Shown piece after piece: positions 55,163 to 64,000 of a stretch of DNA of 64,000 nt. How positions within the stretch are numbered: the first letter of the stretch is position 1; each line of letters starts with the position of its first letter. The position numbers and the translations under genes are program-made. The notes beneath the pieces were generated by a model, which worked only from the letters and a program-made list of their open reading frames with translations, searched no databases and had not been told where the DNA came from. Source of the stretch: Cercospora beticola (Eukaryota; Ascomycota; Dothideomycetes; Mycosphaerellales; Mycosphaerellaceae); the NCBI RefSeq assembly GCF_033473495.1, contig NC_088937.1, positions 2,542,001 through 2,606,000 on the forward strand, given 5' to 3'.

Positions 55163-57095
55163 TCACAAATTCCTCGCTTCAAATTGCTCAGCAATCTTCA
55201 AGTAGAGCGAGGTGGTCGCCTTTCTCGACCGCTTGCCCCAGAAGATGAAAGCCAAGGCCGCAGGTCCCATGATGAGAAAAGCCAGCACACCGGTCAAGAT
55301 GAAGCAGTTCTGTTGTCCCATTCCATCGATCCACGGCTGGATACCCCAGGTGATGCCGAAACCCACGAGATTTCGAATCAAGATGACCGTAGTCATGACA
55401 TGAGTATCGATTCTCTCGTAGCAGTCAATGATGTATGCCATGGCGATCGTGCCTCCAATACTCAAGCCAAAGCCTACGAATCCCGCGCCAAGGATGGGTA
55501 TAATCCAGTGCATAGCGTGGGCAGATGTAACACCGTACAGAATGAGACCGCATGCCATGACAAAAGCTGTGGGTACGAGAGCCCAGAGACGGAATTCGGG
55601 CTCGCGCCAACCTTTGTTGCGGTTCGAGAGGCGGATGATGAAAATATCGTTGAGAGGACCAGCGTAAATGGCACCGATCAAGCTGCCGATCAAAGGTGAA
55701 ATGTAGATCAGTCCAAGAGAGCTGGACTTGAACAGGTATGGAGGCCTGCTGAACACTTCGGCAATGGTTGTGCCCATGACTGACAGCCATGAGACACAGG
55801 TTCCGTACTAGAGATCGCCAATAAGTGAGCGCCATATACGCACAGGTGTTTCGGCCAGACCTACGTTAATGCCGCACCAGATGACAGCAGGAAAGGCGCA
55901 AGTGATCAGTGGCCTGAAGAACTCCAACCAAACCTCGCGCCAAGCTCCTGGGAAAAGCTGCCACAGACGGAGCTGAGGCTTCCAATGGTCAGTCTCGAAC
56001 ACTTCTCCAGCAATTGGCTGCGTGCCAATTTCTCGCGCAAGCTCCAGCTCACGGCTCTTCTTGTCCTGGATGTCGCCTGCTGTTGAAGGGTTTCTCGAGC
56101 CAATCGAAAGTTCCTCAGCCTTCCGATGCGGTACATCAACAATGGCCTCCTCTCCACGTTCCCGAACAAAGCGGGTCTCTTCAAACGTGAAGTAGAACAG
56201 GAGTATGGTAACAGCGGTGAAAATGCAACCCCAGCGATAGATCCATCGCCAGCCCATATTGTCCGCCACGAATCCTCCACAAATAGGTCCAACGAAGCTG
56301 CCAGCGCTCAATCCAAAGACGTACCATCCAATCTTGCCACCTCTTTCGTGTGCGAAGAATATGTCAGCGATGCTGATGGCCGGTAAAGCTTCAAAAGGCG
56401 CGGCGCCCAGTCCGATAAGAACGTGTGCGCCTTGCCAGCCGCCAATGTTGTCCACGAAAGCCAACCAGAGGCAGGCTGCGAGAACAACGACGAGTGAGAA
56501 GAGGTACACCGAGCGACGTCCGACCTCTACGCTATGGTCAGCTATCTGTCCCCGCAGGAAAGATCGTCGCAGTAACGTCTTTGACATACTGTTCGACAGG
56601 GGAACGAAGAAACAATTCCCAACGCCCAACATGAGCAGCATAAGAGCAGCGCCAACGTTGAGAGACGAGACCCCGATTCTGAACGTCTGGATCAACGGGA
56701 GGTAGATGACGGACTCCCATTGTGTAATACAGCCAAGAACAGCAGCGTAGATGCTAGACCGTGTTTATTAGCATGCTATCGCCAAGCGGTACTCAAGAAA
56801 CTATTCTCAAGGCTTACACGAGACAAATGACATGATACAGCTTTCGCCAATGTGACCAGCGCTGCGGAGGTTCGTGAGCACAGATTCATCTCTACAAGGC
56901 TCTTGGTGCGAGAAAGCAGGATGATAATACCAATGGGTCTCTGATATCTTGTGAAGGCCTCGGAATCAGGACAATGGCTTGAGCGGCGCCAGCCTCATGG
57001 GTACCCTCGACAAGGTAGACAGTTCCGGGAGGGGCATCATAGTCCGGAAAGTTCGCTTCCCCATGGGCAAAGCTGATCGTCTGGAGTCCTGCCAT
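55163..57095 (-). CDS. MFS transporter, DHA1-like
   Basis: Five exons (56931-57095, 56818-56861, 56590-56753, 55844-56526 and 55163-55807) encode 566 residues. The first exon is hydrophilic and ends IRDPL, joined to RWSHWRK to give the DPLxWSxWRK motif of fungal DHA1 drug/proton antiporters. Twelve hydrophobic segments follow, with the A-like loop NKVGRRSVYL recreated by splicing of exon 3 to exon 4 and a long cytosolic loop in the middle (VPHRKAEELSIGSRN). The exon-4 to exon-5 join gives AETPYGTCVSWLS. Substrate is unknown; family members export xenobiotics or metabolites or take up polyamines. Introns are 39-75 nt; the first intron choice (acceptor CCGCAG at 56862) is set by the WSHWRK frame. 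Confidence 0.87.
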
Positions 57096-57692
57096 GATGG
57101 CACTTGGAAGAAATGAAGACGAGTCGATGGACTGAAAAACTTGTTATCGCAAAGTCTTCAGGTTTACCCCAGATTCATATATGTTCTGGGCCCAGCAATC
57201 TGGCGTTCTCAGCCTGGAATTGATTCCTTTCCCCACGATTCCGCGTCTTATCATCTGTCTGAGACGCGATGTGCCGGGGTCGTTCATCACCAGCCACGAG
57301 GATGTTCGCAGGGAAGGAGTCTTGTTCCGCGTTCATGTTGCCGCGGGTCGACATGAGGAGAGTACGATTCGCATCGGCACTTGAAACGTGATGAGACAGA
57401 CGAATGACTTGTGGTTGTGCGACTTGCCGAACATCAAAGCGTGAACTTAAAGGAGAAAGCACGTGAGATGTTGGTAGGGGATGACCCGCAAGTGGTTGCC
57501 CATTTCGGCCAAGTGTCCACTAAGGCACGCTAATTCGCGGTTTCGACCAGAGCTGCTATCAACCTGTACAGCTGAAAGATAGCCCAATGCCGACCACGCA
57601 GAGGCGTCGCACCACATCAGCGTCCTGTGAGCCTCGCGCTCTTGGAGCAGCATCAGGCAGTGTGGCGAGACTCCTGGTGAGCCCGCTAGTGT
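57096..57692. other. Intergenic MFS transporter / F-box gene
   Basis: About 600 bp, upstream of the MFS start and downstream of the F-box gene. Overlapping short frames are not convincing. It should contain the MFS promoter. Confidence 0.4.
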
Positions 57693-59278
57693 TTACTCTT
57701 CTTCAGCTTCATCAAGATCCTCGCTATCCTCGCTATCCTCAGCCATCGAATCGTCCACCGACTCGTCGTCTGACACACTTTGATGGATTGGAGAGACCAA
57801 TGCCCGCTTCGACATGTCGTGCAGCCACTGGTGCACGCTTGTGCCCGTGTACTGCGCCTTGAAGTTGACTATCTGCTCCCCCTCTGCCTTGGCCAGGTCT
57901 GCAGGATCTTTACCTTCGGGGATGAAGAAGACTCTGGCATCCGTATGATGATATCGAATTTCGCCTAGATAATAGGCCTGACTTCCATATCCTATCATGA
58001 TGTTCCGAAGGCCGGTCGAGGGAGGCAATCGTGTTGAGAGCTGTGACAGAAAGTGAGACCAGCCGTCTTCAGAAGTGTGGTCTTTTTTGGAGGACTGCAG
58101 AGTCATTTTCCACAGACTGAAGGACTCCAGATTGATCTTACTGAGCACCCGAACCAGCCCGGCAGCCGTTGCGTTTGCCATGCCCAGGTCTAAGCTTCTC
58201 AGAGACTGCGGCTGCAACGGTGGGACTGGCAGAGCATGAAGCTGCGGGGCTGGAGTCAACACATCGCCGGTGCGACCAAGCCAGTCGATGGTGCGGAAGC
58301 CGAGGAACTCATCAACGACAAAGTTCAATCGCAGCGACTCGAGGTTTGTAGTCTGGTGCAGAAAGCGTCGGATCGTCGTCTCCGCGGCGTTCTTCTCATC
58401 ATAAGGTGATCCTGGACCGCCGTGGAAGTTCGAGGCCAATGAACCATCGGATGAGATAGCAAGCATCAGTGTCTTCAAGCCTTTCAACACTGGTATAACA
58501 TCGGAGCCAAGTCGCCCGTCGCAGCATTGGAATGAATCGGCCTGGAGAGCCCTGCGACGAAGGAAGACTTCTACATTGGTAGGTCGAGCTTGAGCTTCTC
58601 CAGCGGAACGCAATACCAATGGAAGTATTGGTTCCGATGAATCGCATCGAACCAATGGTGAGCGATTCATCGACCAGCCCCAAGGCCGCCAACAAGCTCT
58701 CTCACCTTCACGGACACGTCCCGCACCACTATAACAAGGTCAGCATTTGCTTCTCAACGTTTCTCGGCTTCGAACAACGATGTTCCGCACATTGAGCATC
58801 GCAGAGACGGCGCGCTGAATGGTCAACAGTCACAGTGGTGGACTTACTCGTAGTCCCGCAGGCCAATGGTCCGCAAGTTTGGCAGATTGGAGAAGACTTC
58901 TACCAGCATGTCGCGTGCCATTCCAGTGTGAACGAGGACCCGATGGTTGACATGGCCGGTCCGCAATCGCCGGTCGTCCAGCCACCGACTGGAATCGAAA
59001 ACACGCAAGTCGATAATAACATCAGTGAGCTTCGACGCTAGGCCGGGATGTTTAGAAATTCCCACGAGTGCTTCGAGTGATTCATGTTCGATCATAAACT
59101 GCCGTTTGGTGAAGAACTCGCGAGCGAAGGTGTCGAAGAGCTGGCGCTCGATGTGTTTACATGAGCAACGAAGCGGGTTCAGTTCTTCGGTAGTGAGGAA
59201 GGTAGCAACTCTGACGAGGAGTTCTTGTGGCAGACCCAATAAAGACACGTCTGTTGATGCCGGAGCCGGGTTGGCCAT
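57693..59278 (-). CDS. F-box domain protein
   Basis: Exons 58848-59278 and 57693-58728 (488 residues) are joined in phase 2 (IGLRDYD/SGAGRVREGE). The start MANPAPASTDVSLLGLPQEL leads into an F-box of about 13-52 (LLGLPQELLVRVATFLTTEE, then CSCKHIERQLFDTFAREFF). The rest has leucine-rich, repeat-like segments (NLPNLRTIGLRDY; SLRSLDLGMANATAAGLVRV) and an acidic tail with repeated DSED (SEDSEDLDEAEEE). F-box proteins recruit substrates to SCF ubiquitin ligases; the target is not inferable. Similar proteins occur as families in Dothideomycetes. An upstream in-frame reading before 59278 has no ATG closer to a plausible start. Confidence 0.8.
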
Positions 59279-59604
59279 CTTGGGCGAAGCTGTGTGTGGT
59301 CTGCGGCCGGCGCGTTCTGCGTTCTGTTGGCGACTTTTGAAGTGCGACGATGAACGTGGACTTGCGGGTCGCCGATGATGTGTTGAACAAGGGACTGCAG
59401 ACGAGCGCGCTCCTGCCTGCACAAGACGCGTTTGATTGGCTGGTGCCTGAAACGCCACTCCTTCCCAATCAGGCAGACCCTCACCGGTCGCTTTGCTTGA
59501 TCAACTCGACTTCCTGCTCTTCGTTCGACACTGCACTGAATCTCACTTCGATCTCGCAGTGAGTGCGGCAACACGACTTCCGAGGACCATCGACGACCTG
59601 CACG
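59279..59604. promoter_or_regulatory. Divergent promoter, F-box / PARP
   Basis: 326 bp between head-to-head start codons, presumably both promoters. No specific element was identified. Confidence 0.5.
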
Positions 59605-61719
59605 ATGCCGGCTGCACTCCGCCAGCGCAAGCGTCCAGCTTCGCCCGACGTTGACCCAGACCCTCCAAAGAAGACCAGACAAGCCAGATCGAAAGCAGTC
59701 AAGGCCGACCCCGACAGCGGCGCTGAAGACGCGAAGCCGAAGCAAGTGCCTGTAAAGTCAAAAGGCAAGTCGAAGGCGAAAGCGATCAAATCTGAGCCTG
59801 AAGACGATGACGAAGAAGTCGATGTGTCGGCCCCGAAAGCCAATGGCAAAGCAAAGTCAAAATCCGAACCGAGGAACGCGATTCCAGAGAATGCCACAAC
59901 TGGAGGCGCTCAGTTTGCCAAAGCTGAGAAGCTTGTAATTCCTGTTGACGAGGAGTGCTCCTACAATGGGCGCGTGTATGTTGACGACAGCACCGGTATA
60001 ATTTACGTGGGTGATCTTCTTGTCCAGCCTCCGATCAAAGCTGACTCGCGTAGGATGCTTCGCTCAATCAGACAAATGCCGGTGCCAACGCCAACAAGTT
60101 CTATAAAGTTCAGGTGACATTCAACGCTCACAAAGCCATCTATTCAAGAGACTGACTTGCGCTAGCTCCTTACCAACGAGAAGGGCAAGTACATGACGTG
60201 GACTCGCTGGGGTCGAGTCGGCGAGCGTGGACAGAATGCTCTTCTCGGAGATGGCAGTCTGGCCGATGCGCTCAGGAACTTCGAAAAGAAGTTCAAAGAT
60301 AAGTCAGGTCTTGCTTGGGACGACCGCGGAAATAAGCCGAAGGCTGGCAAATACGTTTTCATTGAGCGCAACTACGAGCCAGAGTCATCCGATGACGAGA
60401 AGGAGGAGGAGATGCCAGAGCAGAAAGCTCAAGGGAGTAGGTCGCGGAGTATTTCGCTCGCGAAGTGCACTCTCGACGCTCCAGTCAAGTCGCTCATGGA
60501 ACTCATCTTCAATGAGCAGTACATCCAGGAGACGATGGCGGACATGAACTACGACGCTCAGAAGCTACCTCTCGGCAAGCTCAGCAAAGCCACCATCACA
60601 CGCGGCTATCAGGCACTCAAGGATCTTTCCGCTTTGTTCAACGATCAAAGCCTGGCTCAGTCCGAGCATGGTATGAGCTACGCCCAAGCCGTGGAAACGC
60701 TGTCCAACCAATACTATTCCTTCATCCCACACGCGTTCGGCCGCAATCGCCCTCCAGTCATCAGAGATCACCATGGCCTTAAGAAGGAAGTCGAGCTGCT
60801 CCAATCTTTGACCGACCTCAAGGATGCCGATAGCATTCTCAAAGCCGATAAGGGTTCCAGCTCTATTCATGCTCTGGACTTGCGCTTCAGGAACCTCAAT
60901 CTCCGCGAAATGTCGCCCCTTGACAAAAAGAGTGCGGAGTTTACTAACCTGTCTGACTATCTTGTCAACACTCGTGGTCATACCCATGGGCACACGTATG
61001 AGGTCCTTGACATCTTTCGCGTCGAGCGTGATGGCGAATCGGACCGTTTCGAACAGTACACCAAAGCCAACAGCGATCGTCGTCTGTTGTGGCATGGTTC
61101 GCGCGCCACCAACTTTGGTGGTATTTTGAGCCAAGGTCTCCGTATCGCGCCTCCAGAGGCCCCAGGTGAGTGGTCGAAGCGCGAAATCACTCAAGTGCAA
61201 CACTGATCTGTCAAACAGTCTCTGGCTACGCCTTCGGGAAGGGGGTGTACCTGGCTGGTGAGTAAATCAATCAAGTATTTAGTGAATCCGCTGACTTGAT
61301 GATAGATATGAGTTCAAAGAGTGCCAACTACTGCTGCTCGTACATCAGTGGTGGTCAGGCCTTGCTTCTGCTGTGCGAAGCTGAGCTGGGCGATCCGCTC
61401 TATGAGCTGACCACTGGTTCATACACTGCCGGAGATGAAGCCATCAAGAACGGATCTCTCTCTACCTGGGGCAAGGGCATGACTGCGCCGTCTGTTTGGA
61501 AAGATGCGAATTGCGTCCATCCTTCGTTGGCTGGCGTCAGAATGGTCAGTTACAAGCCTTGCAGATCTACCTTGCTCCTCGCTGATCTCAACATAGCCCG
61601 ACACCGCCACAGCTGTTGGTCAGACCAACGTGCAAAATATCTACTTGCAGTACAACGAGTACATTTGCTACGACGTCGCACAGATTCGCTTACGCTACCT
61701 GCTTCGCGTGAAGATGTAA
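59605..61719 (+). CDS. Poly(ADP-ribose) polymerase, WGR type
   Basis: Exons 59605-60006, 60054-60113, 60166-61165, 61219-61257, 61306-61544 and 61597-61719 encode 620 residues. A basic Lys/Glu/Pro-rich N-terminus (about 1-105, with KRPASPD and PPKKTRQARSK) is followed by a WGR domain (about 107-230; TRWGRVGERG with W169-G-R171), the helical regulatory domain (about 270-395) and the catalytic domain. The triad is H464 (LLWHGSR), Y498 (GKGVYLA) and E601 (QYNEYICYD), spaced 34 and 103 residues apart, compatible with PARP1. No zinc fingers or BRCT domain were seen. The enzyme uses NAD to build ADP-ribose chains, probably in the DNA-damage response. The frames at the exon joins restore the core text (SGYAFGKGVYLADMSSKSAN). 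Confidence 0.95.
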
Positions 61720-62038
61720 ACTGCTTGCGTCTACCCACGCCATCAACGAAGAGACTTTCGCACGCCAGCAAGGCATCGATATGGTGTCTGCATTCATCGC
61801 TCAGGAATATCCCGCAACCCAATTCACGCTGGATGCGCTGCGTGAAGGTCTTCGCCGCTGGATTGCCTGCTGAGTGCAGGAGGAGTGCGGACCCCAATAG
61901 CTCTGTAACAACATACGAATTGGAAGCATCGAAGTCGATGAAGACTGTTGCTTTCTCACTTTCAAGAACACATCCTCCTGCTCCCGATGTTCCACATTTT
62001 GCTTGCTGTGCAATTCAACACCTCGTTGGTGAGTCCGC
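61720..62038. other. Convergent intergenic PARP / L2HGDH with a coding-like remnant
   Basis: 319 bp. On the plus strand the frame 61780-61872 reads MVSAFIAQEYPATQFTLDAL and ends REGLRRWIAC-stop. It is preceded by open text (AINEETFARQQGID). It has protein-like composition but no splice support, and I could not name a family. It may be a decayed exon. Confidence 0.3.
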
Positions 62039-63370
62039 TCATCGATACAAAATTCTCCACACCTCTTCCGCAATCGCCAGTGAACTCGTCAAGCCCGGGC
62101 TCTCTATGCCCAACAAATTGATAAAGTCCCCTCTCACACCGCTCTCATCTCCTTTCTCATTTCGAATATAGAAATCTTGGAATCCTTTCTCTCCCGCCGC
62201 GATCGCACCTAACTTCCCCAACTTTGGCCTTATACCCGCGTAACCCAAACTTATCGCTTCGGTATCAACATTCGGCAGAAATGAAGTGATCTCTTTGATT
62301 GCGGCTTCGAAGCGTTCGGTACTTTGCGAGGGCGCCAGATCGGTAGGTGAATCGACCCATTCTACATCTGGTCCGAAACGGATTTGTCCGGCCATATCGA
62401 GGGTCAAATGCGTGCCGAGACCGCCTAGACCTGGAGTTGGAGCAGGGTAGACGAGTGTACTGGGTTTAGGATGCGATTTGCTGTAGGTGAAATAGGAGCC
62501 TTTGGCGTAGTATGGTGTTCGATGGAGGTGAGATGGGAGGACCATGTTGTTTATTGCGATGGCGTAGAGGCCGGCGGCGTTGATTAGGGTGGTGGCTGTG
62601 ATAGAGCTGTCTTCATCGGAGGTATTTTGGGTGGAGACTTGAGGTGTGGGAGAGGAGGGTGTTGGTTCGGTTGTGCCTGCTCCGGTCCAGATTTTCCAAT
62701 CGGCACTGGAGGCCGACGGAGCTTCGATGTGTGTTACGGGACTCATAAGCGCGAGAGTACCGCCAGCATTTTCGAAATCGCCTTGGAGGAATTGCATGAA
62801 GCTGTGGGAGTCGACTATGCCTGTCGTGGGACTTTCGAGCACGCCTGCTTCAGCTCGGACTTCGGGCTCGCGTTGTTGGGCTTCTTCTCGAGGGACGTAT
62901 CGTATAGGCACTCCGATTGATTTGGCAAAATCGTGAACTTTTTTGATTCCAGCCATCTGGTCGTCTGTTTGGGCGACGATCCATTTGCCACAGTTCATAT
63001 GTGGTATGTCGTTCTTCTTGCAGAGGTCGTACATCATTTCTTTGCCTTGTATACATAACCTGGTCTTCAGTGTATCTGCCCCGTAATATAGGCCTGCGTG
63101 GATTACCTGCTACTGGTTAATATATGTCTAGATCGGTATGGTGGCGGAGCTGACCTCGGAGTTCCGACTGCTGGTCTCGCTGCCCACCATACCATGCTTC
63201 TCAATCAACACCACCTGTGCTCCCTCCACCTGTTGCAATCGCCTTGCGATAGCAAGGCCCACGGCGCCAGCACCGATGACTGCATGGGTGAAATCTGCAT
63301 GTCTTGCTGTCGACGAAGAAAAGCAACGAGAACGCCGTGCTGCTACAGTTGCAGCTCTTTTCGAGAACAT
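62039..63370 (-). CDS. L-2-hydroxyglutarate dehydrogenase, mitochondrial
   Basis: Exons 63155-63370 and 62039-63106 (427 residues) are joined in phase 0 (TSSRNSEV/IHAGLYYGADTL). A basic Ser/Arg presequence (MFSKRAATVAARRSRCFSSS) precedes the FAD-binding Rossmann motif HAVIGAGAVGLAIARRLQQV. The substrate-side motifs SSRNSEVIHAGLYYG, NCGKWIVAQ and TLINAAGLYAIAI and the end GYAGIRPKLG match the L2HGDH family. The enzyme oxidises L-2-hydroxyglutarate to 2-oxoglutarate with FAD. A low-complexity P/T/S-rich insert of about 30 residues (TEPTPSSPTPQVSTQNTSDE) lies in the middle. The intron donor (GTCAGC) is weak but the frame and family text support it. Confidence 0.93.
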
Positions 63371-64000
63371 GATTAGTGTTGATGTACAGAGAGCATCGAT
63401 TCCGTATACACTCAGCGATGTTCTAGCATGCCTTCTACACGTGCCTGTGGTAGTGGAACACTGATAGAGAAATGAAGTTATCGCAACAAGAGCGGGTCGG
63501 AGTCGGATCGTCGCTGCTGAATCATCACATCGTCTCGAGTGGAGCCGATGATAAAGGAATGGGCATAAGATTTGTAGATGCAGAACTTATGCTGGACACC
63601 TACTACATCCTGCCAATCTGCACGCTTGCTTGTTGAAGACATTATTGAATCACCAGGGAGCTGTATCGGATGATGAGGACAGTGTGGGAAATTCAGAGGA
63701 AAAGCAATACTGACGACCATTTCTGATCCCTGCGGTTTTCCGGCTGCTGAGTGGACGTCCTCTTGTCAACGACACGTCCTCTTCGTGCCGCAAGTGCTGC
63801 CTTGGATATTCATCCGAGCGGACAGAACGATTGTATCTGAGGCTCGGACAGACTCCATACTCCACGAAGGAGCACATTGCAAGGTTTCTTGTCTGCCGAT
63901 GCATATTTAACGAGACCAATCAAATGTTGAACGAGGTCCAGCACGTGCCTTCCAAAGCGTGGTTCAAGGATTTGACGTCAGGCGCGTTGATGGCACCGCC
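63371..64000. other. Window-edge region, possible partial gene on plus strand
   Basis: From 63713 to the window end the plus strand is open for about 95 codons with protein-like text (VPSKAWFKDLTSGALM near the end and a Cys-bearing CRKCCLGY). The same frame just upstream (SDDEDSVGNSEEKQY) is separated from it by one TGA. It may be the start of a gene with an intron or a decayed one; it is cut off by the edge. Minus-strand frames at 63478-63720 and 63650-63919 overlap it and are not supported. Confidence 0.25.

Noticed and set aside
56892..57095. Stand-alone 67-residue protein
   Set aside because: Its first 55 codons are exon 1 of the MFS transporter; splicing at 56930 yields the conserved DPLRWSHWRK motif.

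Overview
The window comes from a filamentous ascomycete. Genes are dense on both strands, introns are mostly 45-80 nt with GTAAGT/GTATGT-like donors and CTAAC/CTGAC branch sites, and the families are fungal (HOG1-type MAPK, group III G-alpha, chitin synthase, exocyst SEC5, YME2, AVL9, OM14-like). A zinc-finger-less PARP, short introns and many single-exon genes suggest a Dothideomycete, perhaps Mycosphaerellales. This placement is inference from gene style, not a database match.

Layout. 1-5.3 kb: the 5' part of a Ran1/Ksp1-like kinase, a 3 kb head-to-head gap, enolase-phosphatase E1 (methionine salvage) and an orphan two-exon gene. 5.6-10.7 kb: a decayed region with two diverged tandem copies of an unrecognised gene and a minisatellite, the only clearly accessory-looking block. 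10.8-23 kb: BET1 SNARE, an OM14-like mitochondrial outer-membrane protein, UCH37 deubiquitinase, NAD-isocitrate dehydrogenase subunit 2, exocyst SEC5 and a membrane-anchored GH92 mannosidase. 24.5-33 kb: an F-box-like protein, a RAD5/HLTF-like SNF2 ATPase and a SWI3-type SWI/SNF subunit. 33.7-39 kb: a GNA-3-like G-alpha and a HOG1 MAPK, head to head across 2.5 kb. 39.6-52.7 kb: ETF-alpha, AVL9, a motor-less division III chitin synthase, a mitochondrial PPR protein and YME2. 53.5-63.4 kb: a small secreted six-cysteine protein, a DUF1993 protein, a DHA1-like MFS transporter, an F-box protein, PARP and L-2-hydroxyglutarate dehydrogenase. The last 600 bp are unresolved.

How the genes relate. Most are housekeeping genes without operon logic. 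Themes are the secretory pathway and cell surface (BET1, SEC5, AVL9, GH92, chitin synthase), mitochondria (IDH2, ETF-alpha, OM14-like, PPR, YME2, L2HGDH), chromatin and DNA repair (SNF2/RAD5-like, SWI3, PARP) and stress or nutrient signalling (kinase, G-alpha, HOG1). The most unusual signal is a pair of similar introns flanking a 51-nt exon in the chitin synthase gene, which resemble introner-like elements. Exon joins were worked out by hand from reading frame, splice consensus and family sequence, so they are strong where the protein family fixes the frame and weaker elsewhere.
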